DNA of 64,000 nucleotides from Pelobacter propionicus DSM 2379. Its GTDB lineage: Bacteria; Desulfobacterota; Desulfuromonadia; Geobacterales; Pseudopelobacteraceae. Shown here piece by piece: positions 18,520 to 27,280 of this stretch (the stretch's first letter is position 1; each line of letters begins with the position of its first letter). A program made the translations under genes and the position numbers. The DNA lies in assembly GCF_000015045.1 (NCBI RefSeq), contig NC_008609.1:3461501-3525500 (forward strand), written 5' to 3'. Under the pieces are notes generated by a model. That model was not told the DNA's origin. It searched no databases and saw nothing but the letters and a program-made list of their open reading frames with translations.

Positions 18520-19284
18520 CTACTCGTCCGTGACTCTCGTCAGCACCTGGTTGGAGAGTTCGCTCTCCACCAGTTCACCGTTGGGCATCTTCACGACGCT
18601 GCGGGCGGCATAGAGATAACTCAGCCTCCTGTCCAGCGTGCCGTCCAGATAGCGTGGTCCCCTGACCGGCTCCGGATTAAGCGGAACAGAGGGCAGACGT
18701 TCCCCCTGGACCGCCCGGTAGATGTTGTACCCCGCGAACGTCCCCTGTTCCACGGCACCGGGAGCCATGACCAGCTCGATCTGGATCGGATCCGGAACCG
18801 CCGTAAGCCCGGGCGGTGGAGGTGGCGCAACCATGGTCGCCGTAACCCGGGGGGAGGCCTGCCCTTCGGTACCGTCGGCAGTGAATGGTGTTACCGTATA
18901 GCTGTAGGCCTCGCCACCCCTCACGTCGCTGTCCAGGAGCCGTATCTGGCTGCCGGTGCGCTGTACGTCGTTTCCGGACAGCGGCTCAAGGTACAGGGTG
19001 CGGAAGAGGGCAAAATCCTCCGTGCAGGCGTTGCAACCGACCTCCTGGCCCGCGACCGTGACCCGCCTGAATATCTTCACCCCGGACAGATCCTTGAGCT
19101 CCCGGCCAGCCCGGTCCTTCCGGGGCAGCGTAAAGGAGAGCCTGATGGCCTGGCCTGCCTGGCGGGCGCTTACGGCAGCGGGTTGCGCCGGCACCAGCAT
19201 GTCGGGATAGATCAGCGCCCCCCGTTTGCCACAGGCGGTCAGGGCCAGAGCAACAATGAACAGCAGGATTGCACGTATGCGCAT
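18520..19284 (-). CDS. Predicted lipoprotein downstream of argH
   Basis: Exported lipoprotein of 254 residues. A short signal sequence ends in the lipobox LTAC with C18 as the lipidated residue. The mature N-terminus, GKRGALIYPD, recalls the CGxKGPLYxP motif of small LptM-type lipoproteins. The body is beta-rich with two stretches resembling fibronectin type III repeats (about 45-135 and 145-250). The ATG at 19284 follows AAAGG and places the signal peptide first; a longer frame reaching 19467 overlaps argH and is rejected. It is the last gene of the argB-to-argH run. Function unknown; an envelope role is inferred. Confidence 0.75.
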   Translation of the reverse strand: MRIRAILLFIVALALTACGKRGALIYPDMLVPAQPAAVSARQAGQAIRLSFTLPRKDRAGRELKDLSGVKIFRRVTVAGQEVGCNACTEDFALFRTLYLEPLSGNDVQRTGSQIRLLDSDVRGGEAYSYTVTPFTADGTEGQASPRVTATMVAPPPPPGLTAVPDPIQIELVMAPGAVEQGTFAGYNIYRAVQGERLPSVPLNPEPVRGPRYLDGTLDRRLSYLYAARSVVKMPNGELVESELSNQVLTRVTDE

Positions 19285-19378
19285 ACAAGAACCTTTCGGG
19301 AAACATGGAGTTGGCATGGGACGCAGCCTTAACCGCCCGGCAATGCCATAAATTACTCTTTCATGCGGCCGGAGAGCG

Positions 19379-20755
19379 CTACTTCCCCTTCCGGCAGCGG
19401 GCGATCTCGCCCTTGACCTGCTCCCGGGCCGTGCCGCCCGGCACGTTGCGCGCGTCGATGCAGGCATCCACGGTGATCGCCTCGAAGATGTCCTGCTCGA
19501 AACGGGGGGAGAAGAGCTCCCACTCGGTCAGGGTCAGGTCGGTGAGCTCCATCTCGTTCTCGACGCAGTAGGCAACAGCCTTGCCCACCGCCTCGTGGGC
19601 GTCGCGGAAGGCCACCCCCTTGCGCACCAGGTAGTCGGCCACATCCGTGGCAGTGGAGAAACCCTGGCCTGCGGCCCGGCCCATGGCCTCGGGATAGATG
19701 CTCATCTCCCTGATCATGTCGCTGAACACCTTCAGGCTCCCCTTGACCGTGTCGATGGTGTCGAAGAGCGGCTCCTTGTCCTCCTGCATGTCCTTGTTGT
19801 AGGCCAGGGGCAGGGACTTCATCACTGTCAGGAGCGCCATCAGGTTGCCGTAGACCCGGCCGGTCTTGCCCCGCACCAGCTCCGGCACATCGGGGTTCTT
19901 CTTCTGGGGCATGATGGAGGAGCCGGTGCAGAAGCCGTCGGACAGCTCGATGAACTTGAACTGGCTGGTGGACCAGAGGATCAGCTCCTCGGAGAGGCGG
20001 GACAGGTGCATCATCAGGATCGACGAGGCGGAGATGAACTCCAGGGCAAAGTCGCGGTCTGAGACGGAATCCAGGGAGTTGCGGGTGATGGCCGGGAAGC
20101 CGAGTTGCTCGGCCACGTAGTCACGATCGATGGGAAAGGTGGTGCCGGCCAGGGCGCCGGCGCCCAGGGGGAGCACGTTGACCCGTTTCAGGCAATCCTC
20201 CATGCGGCCGCTGTCCCTTTTAAACATCTCCACGTAGGCCAGCATGTGGTGGGCGAAGAGGATCGGCTGGGCGGTCTGCAGATGGGTGAAGCCGGGCATG
20301 ACCACGTCCACGTTCTCCTCGGCCTGGGTCAGCAGCGCGTCGATCAAGAGGTCGATGTAGGAGGTGATCTCCACGATCTCGTCCCGCAGGTAGAGGCGGA
20401 TGTCCAGGGCCACCTGATCGTTGCGCGAGCGGCCGGTGTGCAGACGCTTGCCCGCCTCGCCGATCCTGGCCGACAGGCGGGACTCGATGTTCATGTGGAT
20501 ATCTTCCAGGGAGATGGAGAAGTCGAAACTCCCCTCCTCGATCTGCAGCAGGATCTGCTGCAGCCCCTCCACGATGGCCTCCACATCCGCCTGGGGGATG
20601 ATCCCCTGCTTGCCCAGCATGCGGGCATGGGCGATGGATCCCCGGATGTCCTGGTGGTACAGGCGCTTGTCAAACTGGATCGAGGCGGTGAACTCCTCGA
20701 CAAAAGCATCGGTGGGCTGGGTGAAGCGGCCGCCCCAGAGTTTATCCTTGGACAT
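19379..20755 (-). CDS. argH: Argininosuccinate lyase ArgH
   Basis: Catalyses the last step of arginine synthesis, cleaving argininosuccinate to arginine and fumarate. The 458 residues match the family length. The fumarase/aspartase signature [12 protein letters not shown], with its catalytic serine loop, is intact, as are the N-terminal KLWGGRF and the TGRSRNDQ substrate motif. The start follows AGGAGAAG. It is separated from argG by the NUDIX and nitrilase-fold genes, all on one strand. Confidence 0.96.
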   Translation of the reverse strand: MSKDKLWGGRFTQPTDAFVEEFTASIQFDKRLYHQDIRGSIAHARMLGKQGIIPQADVEAIVEGLQQILLQIEEGSFDFSISLEDIHMNIESRLSARIGEAGKRLHTGRSRNDQVALDIRLYLRDEIVEITSYIDLLIDALLTQAEENVDVVMPGFTHLQTAQPILFAHHMLAYVEMFKRDSGRMEDCLKRVNVLPLGAGALAGTTFPIDRDYVAEQLGFPAITRNSLDSVSDRDFALEFISASSILMMHLSRLSEELILWSTSQFKFIELSDGFCTGSSIMPQKKNPDVPELVRGKTGRVYGNLMALLTVMKSLPLAYNKDMQEDKEPLFDTIDTVKGSLKVFSDMIREMSIYPEAMGRAAGQGFSTATDVADYLVRKGVAFRDAHEAVGKAVAYCVENEMELTDLTLTEWELFSPRFEQDIFEAITVDACIDARNVPGGTAREQVKGEIARCRKGK

Positions 20756-20831
20756 ATCTTCTCCTGTTGGCTTTCAGAATCAATCTCACAATCCCTGAAT
20801 TCCCCCTCCCTTCAAGGGAGAGGATAGTGCA

Positions 20832-22001
20832 TTACTGCCCCGGCGCCCGCGCCAGCTCGTAGCCCGAGGTCGAGCCGCCAACCTTCAGCTTGTGCCAGAC
20901 ACCGGTATCGTCCACCCCCATGACCGCATGCACCTTAAGGGAGATGCGCGACGTGCGCGGATCAAGTTGGTGCTCATGGGGAAGGTTGAAGTACAGAAGC
21001 CGCGTCCCCCTACCGAAGCGCAGCCGGCAAAACGGCGCACCGTCGAAGTCGTCACTGGAAATTTCCGGCAGCGCCACCCGCGCCAGGCGGTGCTTCCGGT
21101 TGATCACCACCGACGAATTGCCGAAGCCGTTTGCCTGGGGGATGTCCTCCATCCAGCTCTCGCCCGAGGCATTGCCGAACACGGTCACGGTCTCGCGAAC
21201 GCCCGGGGTTTCCTCCAGGTACTCACCGTAGAAGCCGCTCAGCACGTCGCGATAGGCGCGGTGCTCAGGCTTGGGATTGCACTGGATCACGAACAGTGCG
21301 TTCAGCCCCTGGCGGGTCTTGAAAAAAAGCGTGTCGGCATGGTCGATGATCTGCCGGATGTTGGACGCGTACATGTCGCGGTAGAGGTAATCCAGGCAGA
21401 TGATAGCCATGAAGTTGAAGCAGGCCGGGTACGAGCGGAATAGGTAGAAATGCCGCCCCCGGTAGAGATCGTGGAACTTGTCGATGTACTCCTCGCCATG
21501 GAAGGGGTGGCTCTTGGCCTCCAGGAACACCCGAAGATTGCCGTCGCTCTCCTTGATGGCGATGCAGCACCAGTTGACCGGCATGTCCAACACATCGCCC
21601 GAATCGATATCCCTGTCCACCAGGGCGAGCGCCTGGGCATTGTCCTCGCGGAAGCGCTCCAAGAGAGCCCGGTAGTCGCGCAGCCGCACATGCTCCACGC
21701 CGAAGATGGTCACCGTATCGGGGCGAAAACTCCTCGCGATGACCCCCAGCATGTCGTCGAAGCGGGCCATGGGCAGACAGGTCTCGGGAAAGAGCAGGAT
21801 GTGCAGTTTCTTGAAGTTCCCCTCGCCGGCTGCCACCAACTCCAGCACCGACGAGACCATGCGCCAGGCATCGTCCGGGTCAACCACCGCGAACCCGGTC
21901 GCGGCCCGGGCAAGACGGTTGGGCAGTTGGGCGATCATGCAGTGCAGGTGATGCCCCAGGGGGAAATCCAGGTTCACCTTCGCAGGGATGATCTCAGGCA
22001 T
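20832..22001 (-). CDS. Nitrilase-fold (carbon-nitrogen hydrolase-like) protein in the arg cluster
   Basis: Uncharacterised protein of 389 residues. Three segments match the Glu-Lys-Cys triad of the carbon-nitrogen hydrolase superfamily in order and spacing: E73 in LLFPETC, K163 in FLEAKSHPFHGE, and C202 in AIICLDYLY. The remaining sequence is divergent and carries a C-terminal extension of about 100 residues that is predicted beta-rich. If active it would hydrolyse an amide or nitrile; the substrate is unknown. Its ATG overlaps the NUDIX gene's stop by 8 bases (ATGCCTGA), so translation is coupled. It lies between argG and argH, but no arginine-pathway role is established. Assignment rests on motif reading only. 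Confidence 0.7.
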   Translation of the reverse strand: MPEIIPAKVNLDFPLGHHLHCMIAQLPNRLARAATGFAVVDPDDAWRMVSSVLELVAAGEGNFKKLHILLFPETCLPMARFDDMLGVIARSFRPDTVTIFGVEHVRLRDYRALLERFREDNAQALALVDRDIDSGDVLDMPVNWCCIAIKESDGNLRVFLEAKSHPFHGEEYIDKFHDLYRGRHFYLFRSYPACFNFMAIICLDYLYRDMYASNIRQIIDHADTLFFKTRQGLNALFVIQCNPKPEHRAYRDVLSGFYGEYLEETPGVRETVTVFGNASGESWMEDIPQANGFGNSSVVINRKHRLARVALPEISSDDFDGAPFCRLRFGRGTRLLYFNLPHEHQLDPRTSRISLKVHAVMGVDDTGVWHKLKVGGSTSGYELARAPGQ

Positions 22002-22455
22002 GTGCGCTACCCGAAACGCCGCTTTTCCGGAATTTTGGAATGACCTTTTCGAGGATGAAGCCGGCCCCCTCGGCCAGGTGGTAGCCGGCCAGGTCAGGGA
22101 AGGCTACCCAGGCAACCTCGCTGACCTCATCCTCGTTATGGACGATGCTGCAGGAGAGCGGGCGGCAGAGGTAGTAGATGATCACGAAATGATACTTGTC
22201 CTCGCCCGGCGTCACATGCTCGAAGACATCGATCAGGTCGTCCACATCCACCTCGATGCCCACCTCTTCGCGCACCTCGCGCTTGAGCGCATCGAGAATG
22301 GGCTCTCCCAGGTCGATCTTGCCCCCCGGCATGACCCACAGATTCTTGAAGGGGGGAATGCTCCGCCTGGTCAGGAGTACCCGTTCTTCCTCGTCCACGA
22401 TCACCGCCACCACGGAGGTGACGATGTGCTCTTTCTTGAAGCGTTTCTTTTTCAT
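21994..22455 (-). CDS. NUDIX hydrolase
   Basis: NUDIX-family pyrophosphohydrolase of 153 residues. The NUDIX box is complete: G-x5-E-x7-RE-x2-EE-x-G reads from GGKIDLGE through REVREEVGI. These enzymes hydrolyse nucleoside diphosphates linked to another group; the substrate here cannot be inferred. The start at 22455 (MKKKRFKKEH) gives a normal-length domain, though no good Shine-Dalgarno is visible. An in-frame extension to 22542 is possible. The stop overlaps the start of the nitrilase-fold gene, so the two are probably expressed as a unit. Confidence 0.85.
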   Translation of the reverse strand: MKKKRFKKEHIVTSVVAVIVDEEERVLLTRRSIPPFKNLWVMPGGKIDLGEPILDALKREVREEVGIEVDVDDLIDVFEHVTPGEDKYHFVIIYYLCRPLSCSIVHNEDEVSEVAWVAFPDLAGYHLAEGAGFILEKVIPKFRKSGVSGSAHA

Positions 22456-22559
22456 CGGGAGAGCGGTGGTTAAAAATGTATCCGGGAATTGGGGGGCCGG
22501 GATCAGGAAGAGTGGCATGCTGAACCTGCCCATTCCCCTCATATCCCACAGGCCTGCCG

Positions 22560-22588
22560 CGAGGGGGAGCGCAGAGACCTCCCCCTCG
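22560..22588. terminator. Hairpin between argG and the NUDIX gene
   Basis: CGAGGGGGAG (22560-22569) pairs perfectly with CTCCCCCTCG (22579-22588) across a 9-base loop. There is no T-run on either side, so it may attenuate or process the arg transcript after argG and not end it outright. Confidence 0.45.
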
Positions 22589-22623
22589 ACAGCAGGATCA
22601 CCTTACTCTGTACCTCTCACTCC

Positions 22624-23850
22624 TCACTTCTTCTTGGCCGCCTGCATCATGGACCTGATGCGCAGGCGGAGCGAATTGATCCTGATGAACCCTTCGGCGT
22701 CGGCCTGGTTGTAGACCTGGTCCTTCTCGAAGGTGGCGAAATCCTGGTTGAAGAGCGAGTCAGTATCGGACTTGCGCCCCACGGTGCGGCAGTATCCCTT
22801 GTAGAGTTTCAGGCGGGCCACGCCGTTGACGCACTTCTGGGAATCGTCGATCAGCGCCTGCAGCATCTCGCGCTCCGGCGAAAACCAGTAGCCGGCATAG
22901 ACGAGGCGGGCGTACTCGGGGATCAGGCCGTCGCGGATGCGCATGACCTCGCGGTCCATGGTGATCTGCTCCACCGCCATGTGGGCCTCGCGCAGGATGG
23001 TGCCGCCCGGCGTCTCGTACACACCGCGGGACTTCATGCCCACCGAGCGGTTCTCCAGCAGGTCCACCCGGCCAATGCCGTGCTGTCCACCCAGGTAGTT
23101 GAGGTGGGCCAAAAGCTGGGCCGGGGTCATCTTCTCGCCATCCACGGCAACGGCGTTGCCGTTCTTGAACTCGATCTCCACGTACTGCGGCTTGTTGGGC
23201 GCCTTTTCCGGAGCCGTGGTCAGCACGTACATCTCCTCGGGCGCCTCGGCCCAGGTATCCTCCAGGATGCCCCCTTCGAAGGAGATGTGCAGCAGGTTGC
23301 GGTCCGAGGACCAGGGGCGCTTCTTGGTGACCGGCACCGGAATGCCGTTCTTCTTGGCGTAGTCGATCAGGGCCTGGCGGCTGTTCAGGTCCCAGGTGCG
23401 CCAGGGGGCCACGATCTTGATGTTGGGATTGAAGTGGTAGTAGCCCAGCTCGAAGCGGACCTGGTCGTTGCCCTTGCCGGTGGAGCCGTGGGAGACCGCG
23501 TCACACCCCTCTTTGGCGGCGATCTCCATCTGGCGCTTGGCGATCAGCGGCCGGGCGATGGAGGTGCCCAGCAGGTAGTGCCCCTCGTAGATGGCGTTGG
23601 CGCGGAACATGGGAAAGACGAAGTCGCGCACGAACTCCTCGCGCAGGTCGTCGATGTAGACCACGTCGGCACCGGTGGCCAGTGCCTTTTCGCGCACCGG
23701 GTCCAGCTCCTCCCCCTGCCCCAGGTCGGCGGAAAAGGCCACTACCCTGCAGCCGTACTCGTTCTTGAGCCACTTAAGGATGATCGAGGTATCCAAACCG
23801 CCCGAATATGCCAGGACGACGTTTTTGATGTCCATTTTCTGCTGTGTCAT
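22624..23850 (-). CDS. argG: Argininosuccinate synthase ArgG
   Basis: Joins citrulline and aspartate using ATP to give argininosuccinate. The 408 residues fit the family. The P-loop-like AYSGGLDTS motif near the N-terminus binds ATP, and the GRVDLLENR and [15 protein letters not shown] segments are typical. The ATG at 23850 follows AAGGAGAAG with 6-base spacing; an upstream in-frame start at 23883 has none. It lies between argF and the NUDIX gene. Confidence 0.96.
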   Translation of the reverse strand: MTQQKMDIKNVVLAYSGGLDTSIILKWLKNEYGCRVVAFSADLGQGEELDPVREKALATGADVVYIDDLREEFVRDFVFPMFRANAIYEGHYLLGTSIARPLIAKRQMEIAAKEGCDAVSHGSTGKGNDQVRFELGYYHFNPNIKIVAPWRTWDLNSRQALIDYAKKNGIPVPVTKKRPWSSDRNLLHISFEGGILEDTWAEAPEEMYVLTTAPEKAPNKPQYVEIEFKNGNAVAVDGEKMTPAQLLAHLNYLGGQHGIGRVDLLENRSVGMKSRGVYETPGGTILREAHMAVEQITMDREVMRIRDGLIPEYARLVYAGYWFSPEREMLQALIDDSQKCVNGVARLKLYKGYCRTVGRKSDTDSLFNQDFATFEKDQVYNQADAEGFIRINSLRLRIRSMMQAAKKK

Positions 23851-23936
23851 GCGCTTCTCCTTACCATGTTGAATGTGTCGCAAAGCCCTGCCGCGGCCGG
23901 TTCTCTCCCCAGGGGAGGAGGGGCACGGGAAAGGCC

Positions 23937-24854
23937 CTACTCTCCGCCCATCAGGGTGGCCATGATCGCCTTCTGAGCGTGCAGCCGGTTCTCGGCCTCG
24001 TCCCAGACCCGGGAGTTGGACCCCTCGATGACCGAATCGGAAATTTCCTCGCCGCGATGGGCGGGCAGGCAGTGCAGTACGATGTGGTCCGGATGGGCCA
24101 GCCCTGCCAGTGCGTCGTCAAGGCAAAAGCCGCCGAAGGCCTGCTCGCGCACCTTCTGCTCGGCCTCCATGCCCATGCTGGCCCAGACGTCGGTGTTGAT
24201 CACATGGGCACCGCTCACCGCCTCTTTGGGGTCAGCCGTGAGGGTAACCCTGCCGGGCGCCCGCTCCGCGGCCCAGGCCATGACCTTGGCATCCGGCTCG
24301 TACCCCTGCGGGCAGGCAAGGGCCAGGTCGAAGCCGAAGATGGCGGCAGCCTCGATCCAGGTGTTGGCCATGTTGTTGCCGTCGCCGACCCAGGCGAACT
24401 TCAGCCCGGCGTAGCCCCCCTTATGCTCCATGACCGTCATCACGTCGGCCATGATCTGGCAGGGGTGGAACAGGTCGGTCAGGCCGTTGATCACCGGCAC
24501 CGTGGCGTAGGCGGCCAGCTCGTCCACGATCTCCTGCCCGAAGGTGCGGATCATGATGCCGTCGCAGTAGCGGGAGAGCACGCGGGCAGTGTCCTTGAGC
24601 GGTTCGCCGCGCCCCATCTGGGATGTGCCGGTGGAGATGAATAGACCGTGCCCCCCCAGCTGGTAGATGCCGACCTCGAAGGAGATGCGGGTGCGGGTGG
24701 ATGATTTGTCGAAGATCATGGCCAGGGTCTTGCCCTTGAGCAGATGATGTTCGCCCCCCTGCTTCTGCTCCTGCTTAAGCTCGATGGCCAGCGCCAGCAG
24801 CCGGTCCAGTTCTTCCTTGGTGTAGTCGTGCAGCGAGAGAAAGTGTCGCGCCAT
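23937..24854 (-). CDS. argF: Ornithine carbamoyltransferase ArgF
   Basis: Transfers the carbamoyl group from carbamoyl phosphate to ornithine, making citrulline. The 305 residues carry the carbamoyl-phosphate motif SSTRTR (about 51-56), the HPCQIMAD segment and the [10 protein letters not shown] ornithine-binding motif near the C-terminus. AAGGGGG precedes the ATG. The gene sits 14 bases from argD in the same operon. Confidence 0.96.
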   Translation of the reverse strand: MARHFLSLHDYTKEELDRLLALAIELKQEQKQGGEHHLLKGKTLAMIFDKSSTRTRISFEVGIYQLGGHGLFISTGTSQMGRGEPLKDTARVLSRYCDGIMIRTFGQEIVDELAAYATVPVINGLTDLFHPCQIMADVMTVMEHKGGYAGLKFAWVGDGNNMANTWIEAAAIFGFDLALACPQGYEPDAKVMAWAAERAPGRVTLTADPKEAVSGAHVINTDVWASMGMEAEQKVREQAFGGFCLDDALAGLAHPDHIVLHCLPAHRGEEISDSVIEGSNSRVWDEAENRLHAQKAIMATLMGGE

Positions 24855-24868
24855 AGTGCACCCCCTTG

Positions 24869-26065
24869 TTATGCCTCGACCTCGGCCAAGATGCCGTCGA
24901 GAATGAAAATCATCTGATCAACTTCCTGTTTGGTTACGATCAGCGGCGGCACGAAACGCAGTACCGTGTCGTGCACCGCATTGAGCAGCACGCCCCGTTC
25001 ATGCCCCTTCCTGACGATGTCCCCCGCCGGAATGGAGAGGGGCATGCCGACCATCAGGCCGATGCCGCGCACCGGGCCGGCAAAGGGATACGTCTGCGCC
25101 AGTTTTTCCAGCTCTGCCATGAGATAGGCGCCGGTTTCCCTGGTGCGGGCAAGGATATCCTCGTCCAGCATGACGCGCAGGGTCGCCACGGCGGCTGCGC
25201 AGACCAGCGGATTGCCCCCGAAGGTGGAGCCGTGGGTGCCGGGGGTGAAGGAGGCGGCGATCTCGTCCTTGGCCAGCATGGCGCCGATGGGCGCTCCCCC
25301 TGCCAGGGCCTTGGCCAGGGTCATGATGTCCGGGGTGCAGTCGAAGTTTTCGTAGGCGAAGAGCCTGCCGGTGCGTCCCATGCCCACCTGGACCTCGTCG
25401 AAGATGAGCAGCAGGTTGTACTCGTCGCAGATGCGGCGCACCTCCCGGAAATAGTCCGACGAGGGGATGTTGACCCCGCTCTCCCCCTGGATCGGCTCCA
25501 GCATGATGGCGCAGGTGGCCGGCGTAATCGCCGCCTCCAGCGCCGCCGGGTCGTTGAAGGGGACGTGGCTGAAGCCGTGCAGCAGCGGATCGAAGAAGCG
25601 CTGCACCTTCTCCTGGCCGGTGGCGGAGACGGTGGCCATGGTGCGGCCGTGGAATGAGTCGGTGGCGGTGATGATGGCGAACCGCTCCGGTCCAAAATTG
25701 TCACGGCTGTACTTGCGGGCCAGCTTGATGGCCGCCTCGTTGGCCTCGGCCCCGCTGTTGCAGAAGAAGGCCTTGTCGGCAAAGGAGTTCTGGCAGAGCA
25801 GTTCAGCCAGTTCGATCTGGCGCGGTATCTGGTACAGGTTGGAGCAGTGGATCATCTCGCCGGCCTGGCGTCTCAGTGCCTCGACAACCTTGGGGGGGCA
25901 GTGCCCCAGGTTGTTGACCGCGATGCCGCCCAGGAAATCCAGATATTCCCTGCCGTCGGCATCCCACAGACGGCATCCCTCGCCGCGCAGCGGCACCAGC
26001 GGGAAACGTCCGTAGTTCTTCATGATGTACCTGTCCGATTTTTCGATCCACTGTTCAGAATTCAT
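24869..26065 (-). CDS. argD: Acetylornithine aminotransferase ArgD
   Basis: Pyridoxal-phosphate enzyme interconverting N-acetylglutamate semialdehyde and N2-acetylornithine; family members may also serve in lysine synthesis. The 398 residues show the class-III aminotransferase pattern: NSGAEANEAAIK for cofactor phosphate, LLIFDEVQVGMGRTG, and the Schiff-base lysine in TLAKALAGG. GAGGTAACC precedes the ATG. It is 13 bases downstream of argB. Confidence 0.94.
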   Translation of the reverse strand: MNSEQWIEKSDRYIMKNYGRFPLVPLRGEGCRLWDADGREYLDFLGGIAVNNLGHCPPKVVEALRRQAGEMIHCSNLYQIPRQIELAELLCQNSFADKAFFCNSGAEANEAAIKLARKYSRDNFGPERFAIITATDSFHGRTMATVSATGQEKVQRFFDPLLHGFSHVPFNDPAALEAAITPATCAIMLEPIQGESGVNIPSSDYFREVRRICDEYNLLLIFDEVQVGMGRTGRLFAYENFDCTPDIMTLAKALAGGAPIGAMLAKDEIAASFTPGTHGSTFGGNPLVCAAAVATLRVMLDEDILARTRETGAYLMAELEKLAQTYPFAGPVRGIGLMVGMPLSIPAGDIVRKGHERGVLLNAVHDTVLRFVPPLIVTKQEVDQMIFILDGILAEVEA

Positions 26066-26078
26066 GGTTACCTCGCTG

Positions 26079-26957
26079 TCACTTTTGTATCTCGGTCCCG
26101 ATGCCCACGTCGGTGAAGATCTCCAGCAGCACCGCGTGTTCCACCCGGCCGTCGATGATATGGGCCTTTTTCACCCCTTCTTCCAGGGCGTCGGCGCAAC
26201 AGACCACCTTGGGGATCATGCCACCGGTGATGGCCTCCTCGCGGATCAGGCGATGCATGTCCGCCACGGCAATGCTGGAAAGGAGCTGCCCGGCCTTGTC
26301 CTTGACCCCTTCGATGTCGGTCAAAAGGATCAGTTTCTCGGCATTGAGCGCCGCCGCCACCCGGCCAGCCACCAGGTCGGCGTTGATGTTGTAGCTCTCC
26401 CCCTGGGGGCCCACCCCCACCGGCGCGATGACCGGGAGATAGTTGCCGTTTTCCAGTGCCTTGAGCAGGTCGGTGTTGACCTTGACCACGTCCCCCACAT
26501 AGCCCATGTCCACCTGCTCCGTCGTGCCGTCATCACCGACCACATCCTGGAGCAGCTTTTTGGAGAGGAGCAGCGTACCGTCCTTGCCGGACAGACCGAC
26601 GGCCCTGCCACCGTGCTGGTTCAGGTAGCCCACGACCTCCTTGTTGACCTGCCCCACCAGCACCATCTCCACCACCGCCATGGTCTCGCTGTCGGTGACC
26701 CGCATCCCTTTGACGAACTGGGAGACGATACCATAGCGCTTGAGGGTCTGGTTGATCTGCGGCCCACCGCCGTGGACGATGACCGCGTTGATCCCCAGCG
26801 ACCTGAGCATGATCACGTCCAGGGCAAAAGACTCCTTCAGCTTCTCGTCGGACATGGCGTGGCCGCCGTACTTGATGACAAAGGTTTTTCCGGCAAAGCG
26901 CCTGATATAGGGGAGCGCCTCCATCAGGTTGTTTGCCTTCTCAATCAGTTTTTCCAT
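26079..26957 (-). CDS. argB: Acetylglutamate kinase ArgB
   Basis: Phosphorylates N-acetylglutamate, the second step of arginine synthesis and often the arginine-inhibited one. The 292 residues include the [10 protein letters not shown] and VHGGGPQIN phosphate-binding loops and a C-terminal GGMIPK segment. The N-terminal helix (about 1-25, [16 protein letters not shown]) is of the kind found in hexameric, arginine-sensitive forms, so feedback inhibition is plausible. AGAGGA precedes the ATG. It is the first gene of the arg run and has a structured 323-base upstream region. Confidence 0.95.
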   Translation of the reverse strand: MEKLIEKANNLMEALPYIRRFAGKTFVIKYGGHAMSDEKLKESFALDVIMLRSLGINAVIVHGGGPQINQTLKRYGIVSQFVKGMRVTDSETMAVVEMVLVGQVNKEVVGYLNQHGGRAVGLSGKDGTLLLSKKLLQDVVGDDGTTEQVDMGYVGDVVKVNTDLLKALENGNYLPVIAPVGVGPQGESYNINADLVAGRVAAALNAEKLILLTDIEGVKDKAGQLLSSIAVADMHRLIREEAITGGMIPKVVCCADALEEGVKKAHIIDGRVEHAVLLEIFTDVGIGTEIQK

Positions 26958-27280
26958 GGGGTAGTCCTCTGCTGCAACGTTTGAAATTCGTCAGGTGACA
27001 ACCGACTGCGTTCGTGCGGACGGGCTCTTTCTGTAACTCCAGGATTATTTCGCTACAGCCGATAAACTCGCCCTTCGGGCTCAGACAGTATCGGCTGTTG
27101 ACGCTTCATTTCGCCAGGAATTACGACGAAAGAGCCCTGATGCACTCACTCCGGCGGTTGTCACCTGCCCTTTTCAGAATACAGCAAACCTGTATCGGGG
27201 TTGCCTGACTCCCGGCGCCGAAAAAAAAAGCCATCCGCAAAGGTGGCAGTCTAACGCAAAATAAACAAAACCTCAAAAAC
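26958..27280. other. Region between argB and the receiver-kinase gene
   Basis: The region upstream of argB is dominated by the palindromic element at 26992-27167. I do not see a convincing -35/-10 pair for argB. The remaining bases next to the receiver-kinase stop hold an A-rich stretch (about 27223-27231) and no gene. Confidence 0.55.
26992..27167. repeat. Palindromic intergenic element, copy C (upstream of argB)
   Basis: The nested arms are CAGGTGACAACCG (26992-27004) with CGGTTGTCACCTG (27155-27167), GGGCTCTTTC (27022-27031) with GAAAGAGCCC (27128-27137), GTAACTCC (27033-27040) with GGAATTAC (27117-27124, one mismatch), and CAGCCGAT (27056-27063) with ATCGGCTG (27090-27097). The apical core 27064-27089 begins AAACTCGCC and ends CTCAGACAGT. 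It is homologous to the element at 6134-6251 (opposite orientation), with compensatory changes in the stems. Confidence 0.85.

Noticed and set aside
18430-19332. 300-codon plus-strand frame opposite the lipoprotein gene
   Set aside because: It is the reverse of the lipoprotein coding region; the minus strand has a signal peptide, lipobox and ribosome site.
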